Notes under the pieces: generated by a model | What the model was told of the DNA's origin: nothing | Seen by the model: the letters and a program-made list of their open reading frames with translations, nothing else | Database searches by the model: none | Position numbers and translations under genes: made by a program | Assembly: GCF_001625305.1 (NCBI RefSeq) | Contig: NW_017804387.1 | Coordinates: 727,831 to 791,830 of the forward strand | Origin: Branchiostoma belcheri | Lineage: Eukaryota > Chordata > Leptocardii > Amphioxiformes > Branchiostomatidae | DNA length: 64,000 nt | Direction: 5' to 3' | Shown here: positions 44,801 through 58,700 of the stretch, one piece after another | Layout: the number at the start of each line of letters is the position of its first letter | Numbering within the stretch: the stretch's first letter is position 1

Positions 44801-47800
44801 GTGCGGAGTTTTCTTCCGCACAGGGCCCCGAGTGCCGACGCCACTTTCCCCGTGAGTTCCGCACTGGGCGGCCAGTGACGAACCCGTTACCTCGGTGCCC
44901 TTGCAACACAACTTCGGAAGGCCCTCTATTGTCTGATTGAAATCTATCGTCTGATTGAATCTATCTTGGTGTTGAGACGATGAGAGCGTTTCAATGGATT
45001 TTAATAACGTTGGTATGTACATGTAGTTTTTTTAAGTCCTGTAACGTTACAGCAATACGTGTTCCTTTTCGGGTGATAAAGCTACTGGTCGCAATACAGA
45101 ATTGAATTTTCAATGTACCTGTATCATTTTAATGCATAATCTACTTATTCCATCAGCGTGATTGTAAGCCCAGTATGTCAAAGCCATGCACGACAATGTA
45201 CATCGAAAAATAGTATGGCAACATTATTTCATTCATTTCCACTGTATGTTTTTATTTTAGTGTTATATGTCCACAAATGACGCCATGTAAATGTATGGAG
45301 TCTTTACGTATGAAATGTAAACGACAGATATATTCAGGGCCTAAGCAAAACTCACCGACAGTGTCTTCAAACTTGATGGTTGGTATGTCTGATGAACTGC
45401 TATTGACTCTGCTCACTGTAGGATATGGGGTTGTCAGTAGAAGAAGTCATAAACCGACAAATCTGCATGATTGATATGCAGGCCATATTTAGCTTCACCT
45501 TTAACTACACAACACGCATGCAGAGTATGCAGCAGGGTCGGCAAACCCAAGGCCGGACTTTCAAGCCACATGAGAGGTCACCAGAGACGCGACCCAGATA
45601 GTCTACCATAGACTGAACTACCAAAGAAGAAGAAGAAGAAGATTTAGCTGAAGATAACACTGGTTTCTGCTTAGGGAAGGGTTATTAATTTGTTTGTTCA
45701 TACAAAAGCTCAAATGGGCCTTGCAGGCCGCTTTTCATTGTTATTGTTAGTAAGTTGATTTAATTTGTTGTTATGCCATTGCCATTAAACCCGTCACTAT
45801 ACCCCGTGAATGCTGGAGCCGTACAGTGTAGTAACGGAAGCTTTTTTTTATTCACTAGCACTTTAACAAGAACCGACGCTTCTATGACTGTCTGTCATCT
45901 TCATCACTCCAGGCAACTCTGGCAGACCAGACGGTCATCGAAACGTCGTCTCTAGATAAACATAAAGAATTGGCTATTCCGCTACTATACTGTGTAGTAA
46001 CTTGTACATATATATCTGTATACCTTATTCCGTTGATGTACTGTGTAGTAACGTGTACATGATATATGTGTATACCTTTTCCCTCCAGTCTGTCGGCCAG
46101 CCAGGGGTGTTGCAGGCGGACGGCGTCACAGAAGTGGTAGAAGGTTGGGTCCGGCCGGGCAGGCATCACGTCCAGGACCCGCCGGATAGCGTCAGGCGAC
46201 TCCAGCTTACTGATCTCACCACCCGTGGACTTAGTGATGCACTGGTGGAAAAAAAGTAACAAGACGATTAAGTTAAGATACAAGTGTATGGATTGATCTT
46301 ACAAACCTTGTTCAGTTTTTTTAATTATTGTTAGGCCATGTTGATTTGATTATATGGGATGACATCCGCTAGGAACCCCAGGATGTCATCCACGCAATTG
46401 TAAAAAAAAAGTGTGGCAAAAAGCTGCGTTCATTATGAAATGACTGAACTAAAAGTATGGTATGGCGAATAACAGACTCTTCATTTTCGTTTCTTTAAAT
46501 GTTTTCTTTTCATTTAGAATTGATGATGGCATTAGTATCGGTTTCCAGTATTTTTTTTGCAATGAGCAGCATATATTTGCTCCTTTTGCAGCTTTGTATG
46601 ATTTACAGTATTGTCGAAACCAGTTTTTTTTAACGGACGAAAATTCATGCGCGCACGGATGCCATCCATATAATCAAATTAACGTGGCCTTATAGCTAGA
46701 TGGTGTTGTGTTTGATGGGCTTATATTATTATCCAGAGTTTACATTTTAAAGTATTATTGAAAATACTTTTGTTGTACGTGTATCAGGTAAAGTAGTACT
46801 TGCCATGCTAATATTTCCCCTCTCTTGACGTAGTAACTTCAAAGATTTATATGGTTTGAAATTGAGAAATCTCTTGATAAAGCATTTACCCCTCATAGAC
46901 TTCAGAGTATTTCTTTTGTTCTACATGTATCAGGTTAAGTCGTATTTGACATGCTAATATACCTACTCTCTTGACGTAGTAACGTCAAAAATATATATGG
47001 TTTGGAATCTATTGATAAAGTATTACCCCTCTAGCAACGAGGTGGTCCACCACTGGATACGGGTTGACGTGTTCGACAATAGGTTCCCTGTACTTCAGCA
47101 GCTGTTTCTTGTGTTCCACAGTCATTTCTGAAAGGAAGAAGGACAGTCAAAATCTCTCGATTCCCAACGGCTAGTTAGTATCATGAAAGTTCATCTGTGT
47201 CAGCAGTTACACAATATACCTGTTTAAAGGTAAAACGTTTGTTCCAACAGGTTTACCTTTAAACACATGACATCGTCCATTGCACATGCTAGGTATCTAC
47301 ATAGATCAACACTGAAACGTTTCAAAGTTTCACTTTGACAGGAATCTGGTCAGCGGTCGACAACAAGACAACTTACAAGATTCATTTAACAGCGTAAATT
47401 CCTACAATTCAACTATTTTTCATGCTTAGTAACAAAAACAAAACAACTTACCGTCTACAACATATCTTATGATTGGCCCCTACGAGAAAAAAAAAAGAAC
47501 GAAGTTAAATTCGGTTTGGGAGAATAAGTACCAATAACTCCATACAATTTGAATCTGAACGAACTGTGGCATTCATTTCGTATTACCTTATAGGTTTTAG
47601 GGACGTTTTGGCCCCTTATATCTTTTATGTGGCAAATCGCCATGTAAAGATAACACTCTGTCCTCTTCGATGTGTGATATTTGTACTTCATAACCTCACT
47701 AATTCCAACTCTATTGTACGCTAACGTATGGTGCCAGGTGTTTTGCTTTTGGCCTTCAATCATAAATGTGTACTATTTATCATGTAATAAATCATCATGT

Positions 47801-50800
47801 AATGATATCATAACACTCTTACATTCTTGAGTATATGTTCACTTTTTGGCGTCGAACTCCAGTCATATTTTACACACACATTTACCTAGTACAGCGCAGT
47901 TTCTCTTAAGCCCTGGTCACAACCCGCCCTACATGTACGTGCTTTTTGTCCGTACGTTTTTTTGGTAGGCTACGTCTGCTATGTTTTTCTGAAAAGGAGT
48001 GGCGTTGACGCACGTCACTCGCACGTCACTCGCACGGTTGCGCAAGGTGTAAGAGTGTGGTCTGCACGCCGCGTCTGGCCGTGAGCGGTTGCGTGCATCG
48101 TTCGTTGCGCAAGTGGTAAGTGAGTCGTACGTGCTTACAGCGTACGATCTCTGTGCGATTGCACGTACTCGTTTTTGCACGTAGACAGCACGCAGATGCA
48201 CGGACGGTGGGTTTGACCAGGCCTTTACGGAGATGAAAAACACCATTATTGTGTGAATCACGCACCTGTTTCCTGTCCTTCTTGACCCGTTTCCTGCCAC
48301 AGCAGTGCCCGCAGCAGCAGAAACAGCAACAACAGCACAGCAGGAGCAGCAGTAACAGCAGGAGCAGCGCGAACAGGAACCAGAAGAACCCGTACAGCCA
48401 GACCAAACTGCCCACAGCTGGAAACAACATATACAGGATGTGAATTGCACATTGTTGAGATCTAAATAAACCAAACCAAACATTACATTGTTAAGGTGAA
48501 AGTATATTCTGTTTGAATCGACGTAACAACGCTTCTATCTTTTTATTTATTTTTTTCATTATTATTTTTATTGGGGCTAGAAGTGGCCGTGTTCAATTCT
48601 GTAAAGATATAAAACCATCAATACTCAAAATATAAAACCATCATAAACTATTCAAAGTGCAAGTACACTTTTTTGTATTTCTGCATCACATATATTATAG
48701 TGGCTATCTTTCAGTGGTACATGATATGGATCATTCCTTCATTCTTTAAGATTTTTAAAGATTATTCAAACATAAGGGTTCTAAAGCTTTTACCGATACG
48801 ACTTGCAGCTAAAAAGGCGTTTGGCAGTGTCTTGCCCTGTGCTGTGGTAGTGTAAGGCCCTGAGTATGGAACCGCCTTTGGGCTGACCTAGGAGGTGGAA
48901 AAGGAATTTTCAAACTAGTATACTATTATTGTGGTTATACTTCAATCTTTTGTTATCATCATAAGTACGATTCTACTGCTTTCTGAATATTTAGTATTGT
49001 TATCAATATTATTATGATCACCATCATCGTCATATTTTCTATTACTAGTACCATTGTACAAGTACATGATTATCGTTTCTGGTTTAATGGTTCGTTCTCT
49101 GTATCTGATCTTTTTCTTATAAAAATCACTAAATTTCTTTTAAAAACAACAAAAAATGGATACATGTTAAGATTTGCATTACAAATAAAGCCCTAATGGT
49201 TAATTATGCCATGTTTCATAAGTTTTGTCACATTTGACATCAATAACAAGGGTTCGCACATTAAATGCCATTTCAGTACCAAGGACGGGACCACATAGCT
49301 GGTGTGAACATATTTTAATTGGTTAAACATGTGGTTTTGCCAGGTAATTTTCAAATCAATGACATACAATTACGCCATCAAGAACATACACAATTGTGAG
49401 CATGTTTGGTATCTAAACAATGTCCTATTTTAGAAACCATACTGTTTGCGTGTACAATCGCACAACGTTAAGAAGGAAGGTGTTTGAAAACACGCCCGCG
49501 ACGCCCGGTCAACTGTATGCAAATACTGTCCTTATTTATAGTCCTTATTTGCACTGCATAATTTATTTACAGATGTACCTGAAAGTTGTAGACTGTTCCC
49601 GGATACAGATTTGGCACGATCCCAGAGACTTTTCCGTTGTTCGCGGTGTACGCTGGGTAGCCAGCTTGCGCCTGCGCAGATTCCTCTGGGTACAGTTGTA
49701 CGTACGAGTATCTGTTCTCAGCCACTTCTCTCTTCTTCCTACCGTCATCCATTTCGGTCCAATACCTTCAGACAGATAAATAGGGAACCACTCATTACTC
49801 TCAGCTTGAAGCAAAACCAAGCTCTATTACAAATAAATATTTCGGTAGCCAACGCTTCCCTGTGACCACAGCAAAGCGTTCATACATTTTATAGTTTTCT
49901 ATTTGAATGCAAGGTATTATTTTTCAAAAAGAAAATTTCCTTTTGGTCGACTTGTCTGATCATAACTGTTTTGTTGAGATATTTTCCAGTCCATTTAATG
50001 TTAATGTAGTATGGAGTACATGTAGAAGTAAATAGATAATCACTTTTTAAATGCAACTTAACTGTACAGTTGGCTCTCTGTCTGATCTCAACATTGTGTC
50101 CCTATGAACATGTCTCACCTGACGTTATAATAGTTCAGAACGCCCTGGTAGACGGGGCTGTCCCATCGCAACCGTGCCGAGTCGTTTGTAGTCCCGGTCA
50201 CGGCCAAGTTTTGTATGCCTGGGGGAACTGTCAATAAAATGGATACGAATCATAGCCACAACTTGATACCAAGGTGGATTTTAACTTGGTTCTGATTCTT
50301 CTAGCAAAACTGACCGCCCCACCATATTTGTGTAAGTATATAGATTTATTACCGGTACCACTATATGGTGGATAAAGAGACTCTTTTTACACAACCAAGT
50401 ATCTATTGCAGCGACACCTGTGCTATGCAATGTGAACCAGTCAGAATTGCCCTGAGGAAGGTGACAGACGGTCACCGAAACGTCGGCTGAATAAAAGACT
50501 TGGTTGTGTAAAAAGAGTCTCTTTACTCAGTGTCTTACCAACCTGGTGAAACTATTCACGAGTGTTAGTGCTGATTCTATTAGTAAAACCTACCACCCCA
50601 CCATGTGTAAGGGTATGTGTCTATGGGTTTATTGCCACTATGTGTTTATGGATTTGTTAGGACTTCAGTTATGTAACCTATATCTGGTATGGTCCTGATC
50701 TCTTTCCTTAATGAAAAGCAGTCCATGGAGCGATTCGAGTATATGTAAAGGCTTAAGGGAATAAATAAACAAACAAACACGCAAGAAACATAGCAAACGA

Positions 50801-53800
50801 TTTTGCTCTATAGAATAGCTAAAACTGGCATTTTGTGTTCAAAGGTAAGTAACCTACTACAGGTCGATCGAATCTGACAGCAAACAAAATTGCGGCATTC
50901 TTATGTTTTCCTTAAACATGAAACACCTGGTGCTATGCATCCTGGGAGTTTTACCCCTGGTGCTATGCATCCTGGGAGTTTTACCCCTGGTGCTATGCAT
51001 CCTGGGAGTTTTACACCGGGCGCTATGCATCCTGGGAGTTTTACCCCTGGTGCTATGCATCCTGGGAGTTTTACCCCTGGTTCTATGCATCCTGGGAGTT
51101 TTACACCTGGCGCTATGCATCCTGGGAAAGGGAAAACGGTGAATTGTGAAGTAACGTACTTCCCGCCGAAGAAAAAACGGTCCATGATGCCTCGGGGCCG
51201 TCTCCGGCGGCGTTGAAAGCCCAGATGTTGGCCTCGTGAGGCTCGTACAGGCCTGCAGGAGGCTCGGTCCTGGCGAAGAAGCCGGCCTGGGAGTCATTAA
51301 ACACCTGTTCTGTCCAGTCTCCCGATGGTTTAAAGCGGTGGCGGAGTCTGTAGCCCACCCATGGAGCGTTCCAGTCTTTAGGGTGTAACGGCTGAGGGGA
51401 AAGAGTGTGAAAATTAGCGATGGGCGATGAATGCACAAACAAAATAGTAATATCCGAATTGTCAAAGGAAGCTAACTGGACAAGGTAGTATACGTTTTGT
51501 AACCTTAGCTTGGTAAGAAAGAATGTAGATACTAGTGCTTAGTAGGCCATGTTGATTTGATTATATGGATGACATCCTCTGGTAACCCCAAAACTGATGC
51601 GAGCGTGCGTAATAAAACAAGTTTGGCCAAAAAAAGTTTCTTTCATTATGAAATCTACGTGGTTTTGAAGGTAGAACAAATGTATGTTTTGGCAAATAAT
51701 CTTGTATTCAAATTCATTTCTTAACATTTTCGTCTTTTTCGTTTAATTTTGGCATTGTACGACATTGGTATGGTTTTCCAATGTTTGTTTAACTTACAGT
51801 ACATATTTGCTAATTTTGCAACTGTTTTACAGTATGGTTGACAACTTTTTTTGAAAGTTTCAAACGGCCAGAAAATTCATGCGCGCGCGGATGTCATCCA
51901 TATAATCAAATCAACATTTTTTTCACCATGTGATACAGAGGATTGTTATCACAACATAAGATGATTGACCATAACTTACATCCCATCTCATGACGGTGTC
52001 CCCAGCAAGTCCACCTCCTCCCCGAAGGTTCGTCGGGGCAACAGTTGGAGCTGGAAAAAACATAATAATTATTACAGATCCACTTTGTAACTGAAAACGT
52101 CTATACAGGGCTGAACATTTTTTGAGCTTTAAAACAAGAAATGGGTTTAAGAAGAACTGGTGGGGGGGGGGCACTGAAGATGGGAATAGCTCCTTAGGTG
52201 GCGTGAGTGTGATGACGATGTGTGACTCAAATATTGGGTATTCAATTGAACCAATGAATTCAACCTTTACGATCCGGCATGAATTCAATTGCGAGTATGG
52301 ATTACTATTGTGATATTGGTGTTTAATGCCGTCTTTGTCTTGTATTGTCGTCTATATATTGTTACATTTACTTGTATATATGTACCCACGACGACTCAGT
52401 AAAACTAGTCCTAAGACACTGGGTATACGTAGTTCTACACAGTTCAAAGAACACAGAAATGAATAAATAGATAATGAATATCGTTGAAGAGGTTTATCGG
52501 TCACGTAACAGTTAGTAGAATATTCATCAATCAGTGACTGTTTTTGAAAGGTAGAAACACGTACCTCCAAATTTTTTATGTTAACTGTACATCTTGATCG
52601 CGAGACTAGGTCACTCAGTGATCAAGATGTACAGTTGACATAAAAAATTTGGAGGTACGTGTTTCTACCTTTCAAAAACAGTCACTGATTGATGAATATT
52701 CTACTAACTGATGAAAAATGAAGAAATGAATAAATAATGAATAAAAAAACGTTTAATAAATCCGGCAAAATTGGGTCTTCAGCAACTGAGAATATTATTT
52801 TTCTTTATACTCACGTGCTATCCCGGTGCATGCTCTGTTAGACTGGGAACTTGGTCTGCTGATGCCGAGGTCATTGATGGTCATGACCCGGAAGTAGTAG
52901 CAGGTCCAGGGTGACAGGTTCGTGAGTTTCAAGAGGGAACGCGTGTCCGGGTCTGGTGCTACATCAAGAGTAACAAAAAAAGAGGCTGGTCATTAGAGTG
53001 TTGTGACAAGACTCACAACAACTTCACAACTGTCGAACAATTTCATGTCAACAATTGTTCGACATTGTAATTTGTATTGTATTTATATTGTTGTGTTTGG
53101 GAGGACAACTTGTAGAGGTGTCAATACACCTGTTTTGTCCTCCCTTCCACTCGTATGTTTGTACTTGTGGTGAATTCTAATGAATAAATAAAAGACTATT
53201 ACAACGATGTATGTCATTTTCAATCAAGCCCCTGTAACACATTCACGGAATTTTGCCTCCTGAACACCAGCCGAACCTTGGTTAGGAGTAGGTCGGCGCA
53301 AAGTCGGCAGGGTCAGCTGGTGAGGTCGGCTCTTTTCGACTATTAAAACATTTCGGGAGGGTGAGAGATTAGGCTATGGTTGTCTGGTGTTCGGCTGTAA
53401 GTCAGCAGCCATTCGGGAGTAGGCCAGTAGTGTTCGTGACGTGTTTATAGGAGGGTAAATTTGACTCAAAGTCAACTTAAATTCGTTTTCATTCTTATAG
53501 GCGTGGGCTAAATCTGGTCAGAGTGCTCCCAAACGACACCCAAACGTGGACGGCTGGTGTTTGGGGGCAATGTCGGGGGGGAGGTCCTGAATGTGTGACA
53601 GGGGCTTTAATGAGGAACTGTTTGGGCCACAGTGTAGTGAAGTTGCCCGAGCATGCGATGCAACACATTCATTCTGAAGGATGTTACCAAGTTAATACAT
53701 AGGCTATCAATACATAGGCTATCATTTATCTATAGACAGCATTAAAGACCCTTTCAAAACAGTGCACTGTGATTCGTCTTGGAGAGATGTACATGTATTT

Positions 53801-55726
53801 TGAATTGAATTTCCCATTCGACTTTTCTAACATACCATTACGGTGATATCCTCACGTTTTGTAGCAAAAGGGCAAAAAGAAAATTGATTTGTACATAATG
53901 TACACTTTCTTTAAGAGCTACCTGATTGAAGCTCAGATATCGGTCCTCTCTGCACCTCTCTCCAGACGGGCTCGTGGTTCGACATGGCTTCCACGGAGTA
54001 CTCGCTAGGCGGCGCCCCGTTATCACTAGACGGGTGCCAGAGAAGGTCTCCTGTCGTGGTGTCAAGATTGGTCGCCTCGACACCGACAGGAGGGTGATTT
54101 GGGGCTGAAAGCACAGTTAAGTTTTCTTTTGGAACCACCAAAGAAACTCCTTAATGATGATCAATTAAAACATGGTTTATTTTGTATGAATCAAAACGTA
54201 TTAGGTATAATTATTATGGACAGTATACGTCCTGTTTTTGCTTTTTTTGCGTGGAAGGGCAACTTGTAAAGATGCGTATACACATATTTTGCCCTCCCTT
54301 CTACGTTGTAATAAACTCATATTAACAAAAAGGTTATATAAAATATACATAAGCGGTACAAAAGAGCATTATCATCATTCTATGCATGGTTGCTTTGGTG
54401 TATTTTGTCTCTGCATTTTCCACAACATACCTATGACGTTCACGTTGGAGGTCCCCTCTTCCTTGTCTACAGGTGTTTCGGCTGAGCAGGTAAAGACCGC
54501 GTCTTGGGCGAGGTATGCGTTTTTAATCCGGAGGCCACCACCTTCAACCTTACGGACAAAAATGGAAAAAATTATAAAAATGTAAATGAAATATCTATCT
54601 GAATATTTTCCCACTAATGTTGCACCTTAAAAATATTTGCTATAACCATAAGAGCATAACGTCCTACAGGTTGACTTGTTCTGTTTATGTGTGAAATAAA
54701 CAAGCAAACAAACAAACAAAAAAACAACCAAAAAAAGTACCCCCGGCGTCCGTTTAGCAATTACGCCTTACAGCAAATATACCAGAGGTTTATATATAAC
54801 AGTTCGTTCATAAAAACCAGACTCACAGCCTGTATAAAAACATGCTGAATAACACTACTGTTTATTTTACAATTACTTGTCTAGCAAATACAAATTAACA
54901 TTGCAATACATATACAAACACACGAACAAAAACATTACCAAAAGCCTCACATGGGCACTAAAGTAAAGACCAGAGAGTTCAAAGAGTCTTACTGCGAAGA
55001 CTCGTTGTACAGGCATATTGTCTTATGTAATAAATATGTAAGAAAGATGTCTCAATTTTGAGCTTATGATTCGGTTTTGAACGACGTCATTCAGTTACGT
55101 TAATATAATTTTGTTGACCGTACCCGCTCATAGTTTTCACTTTCAAGGTCAAAGTCGATCTTCTGTCCGTTCCTGTACCAGAGGTACTGGTGGTCCAGCC
55201 GGGGGTCAAAGGTCGCGTCACACGGGATGACCCCAGTGGTGCCTGTGTCAAGGGTCAGGTCCGTGGGGCCGCGGCCAGCCGGCAGGCGGGTAGGGTCTGT
55301 AACACAGAGTGGCAGTCAGGTCACACATTCACGGTATACCCCCGAATCTGTTCCTGAACACGAAATTACCGACTCTCCCACAATCAGTCAAGGCTCACTG
55401 CAGAAACCACAGACACTGCCGTCCCTGAAGGAGAGGAGAATGGCCGCTGCTGAGTCTCTTTTCAAGGCTATGCTGAGTCCTGAGCATCCCCTGCACGACC
55501 TGGTTCCTGCCAGAGACAGTCTGCCACAGGAAGAGCACTGAGGAACTGTCATAACATCACAGTTCCCTATGCACGAACCAAACGATTGCAGCAGTCTTTC
55601 CTGTATTGCGCCTTCAGACTTAACAATAACTCTCCTTCAATATAAACTGAACCTGACTTGACTGGATGCAATCAGTATGGACTTTGTGTATGTTTTAATT
55701 ATTTTGTAAATACCTTATTTGTCTTT

Positions 55727-55794
<68 letters not shown>

Positions 55795-58700
55795 GTTTGG
55801 CTGACGTTCGGGAGTACCCTGACCGGTTTTAGAACATGCCTTCTGTACGAATCGGAACGAATTTGACTTAAATTGGAGTCAAATTTGACTCCCCAGCACG
55901 CCATGAAAACTGCTGACTTACTCCCGGATGGTTGGCCAACCTATGATCGAACCTTTCCAACGACTAACGAATGTTTTAAAATACTCCGCTGGTGAAGCCG
56001 ATCCGTAGCCGAATTCGTCGAAATCCAGCCGACTTTCCGCCGACCAACTTCTAACCATAGTCGTCGGGCGTTCGGCTAGCGTTCGGAAGGCCAAATTCGT
56101 GAATGTGTGACAAGGGCTTTACCAATCGTACCTTGTGTGGCTTTTGAGCCATTTTGCTAAAGCCCCTGTCACACATTCACGAATCTTGAACTCCAAAAAA
56201 CCATGGTTAGGAGTAGGTCGGTTCGAAACAACATGAAATAGTCATGAATAACTACGTTAACAAGGGTTCACACATGGGAAGCCGATTTCAGCACCAAGGA
56301 CAGAACAACATTTGGTAGTCATGAATGACTACAATAACAATGGTTTACACATGGGAAGCCGATTTCAGCACCAAGGACAGGACAACATTTGATAGTCATG
56401 AATGACTACAATAACAAGGGTTCACTCATGAGATGCCGATTTCAGCACCAAGGACAGGACAACATTTGATAGTCATGAATGACTACAATAACAAGGGTTC
56501 ACATATGGGATGCCGATTTCAGCACCAAGGACAGGACAACATTTGATAGTCATGAATGACTACTATAAAGAGGGTTCACACATGGGAAGCCGATTTCAGC
56601 ACCAAGGACAGGACACCATTTGATAGTCATGAATGACTACAATAACAAGGGTTCACACATGGGATGCCGATTTCAGCACCAAGGACAGGACAACATTTGA
56701 TAGTCATGAATGACATTAATAACAAGGGTTCACACATGGGAAGCCGATTTCAGCACCAAGGACAGGACAACATTTGATAGTCATGAATGACTACTATAAA
56801 GAGGGTTCACACATGGGAAGCCGATTTCAGCACCAAGGACAGGGCAATATTTGATAGTCATGAATGACTACAATAACAAGGGTTCACACATGGGAAGCCG
56901 ATTTCAGCACCAAGGACAGGACAACACTTGATAGTCATGAATGACTACAATAACAAGGGTTCACAAATAGGATGGCGATTTCAGCACCAAGGACAGGACA
57001 ACATTTGATAGTCATGAATGACTACAATAACAAGGGTTCACACATGGGAAACCGATTTCAGCACCAAGGACAGGACAACATTTGATAGTCATGAATGACT
57101 ACAATAGCAAGGGTTCACACATCGGATGGCGATTTCAGCACCAAGGACAGGACAACATTTGATAGTCATGAATGTCTACAATAACAAGGGTTCACACATG
57201 GGAAGTCGATTTCAGCACCAAGGACAGGACAACATTTGATAGTCATGAATGACTACAATAACAAGGGTTCACACATGGGAAGCCGATTTCAGCACCAAGG
57301 ACAGGACAACATTTGATAGTCATGAATGACTACAATAACAAGGGTTCACACATTAGATGCCGATTTCAGCACCAAGGACAGGACAACATTTGATAGTCAT
57401 GAATGACATTAACAACAAGGGTTCACACACCAGATTCCGATTTTAACACCAAGGAGAGACCCTGATTTGAACAATGTTTTTGGTTAAAATACTAGCTTAA
57501 CCATGTAATCTTTAACTCAGAGGTTTCTTTTAAAACCTGGCATACAAATTAGCCGTTAAAACATACACAGTTGAGCGCAAAGGCATATCATGTTCATAGG
57601 AACAGAAAATGCAGCAAGACAAAAATGCAGAGTTCTTGTTTAGCCCCCTTTTTCTATCTAAAAGGCATAAAAAGGTGGTGTTACCATCAGTTTCATACAT
57701 GATTATCAGTACTATTTCTAAACAGGGAAACCGTGTTTTACCGGTGAGTATAAGGTTGCCATTCGACGTTGCAGTACCCCAGCGGTTCTCTAGGGTGCAC
57801 CAATAATCTCCCTCGTCTTCGCTGGTGACACCATCGATGACCAAGTTCCCATCGGGAGTGATCGTGTACCTGACGTACGAAAACGACAAGTGAAAAATCA
57901 ACGAATTGAAATTTTTGAAATTGTATAAGTGTGGGATAGTGTTATAACCTAAAAAATCAGCCTCCATCCCTTAACAAAGACGGGGGGCGCCACAGACTTT
58001 CTGCAGCCTATGATCTACTGCTCGCCGAGTCACGTGTGTCATCTACATAACATGGCGTCACAGAAGCGGTGGATTGTTCATTCCTTGACAAAGACTATAG
58101 TTGTACAGTCGAAAATTTGGGTGTGTCCAATTTCTTATGTTGGAAATTACAGTTTAAACATCCTTTATAATGACTTCTACCAACACGGATAAACTTATAA
58201 ACTTTCACTACGTTTGATATGGGCGAATCGCGCCTCTTCGTTTCAGGAAACAAAGATGCAGAATCCATACATACTTTACAGTATATTTTCATGCTCTTTA
58301 GCTATATGTTTCATTTAACTACATGTTTTATGAACGATTTAAACGGGCATTTTGTAACATTTCTGCACCAAAAATTTATTCAAAACAATGAAAAACTCGT
58401 TTGACTAAAATTTACGTCCAATTTTCAACATATTTCTGATATTATCTCACATTTCTAACATTTACATTTGGTGGTAAACAGCCCACACAAGGTGCACTTA
58501 TTTTGTGGCACCACCAAAAAATGCCAGAATGTAAACAAACATGACTGACAGCGTATTTCTACCTTTTAAACACACTCGTGCACATGTGAGATATTTTGGC
58601 ACCTCCACTTCCTGAATGGCACTTCACTCCAGGACGTAGGGTTGATTCAACTTACTTTGTTAAGAAATGACGAGAAAGTTTACTTTTTGCATCATTCTAT

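Noticed and set aside
48249-48443. Gln/Ser-rich plus-strand ORF
   Set aside because: Antisense of the poly-Leu/poly-Cys membrane exon.
50857-51465. Repetitive Pro/Gly-rich and Arg/Thr-rich ORFs on both strands
   Set aside because: Artefacts of the 30-bp minisatellite whose length is a multiple of three. Only the FN3 exon 51391-51160 is supported.
55227-55541. 104-aa plus-strand protein gene
   Set aside because: Its first part is antisense to an IgCAM exon and its second part is the C-terminus of a degraded CR1/L2-like LINE.
56226-57450. CRISPR-like array
   Set aside because: The whole 77-bp unit repeats and there are no unique spacers. It is a satellite within a eukaryotic intron.
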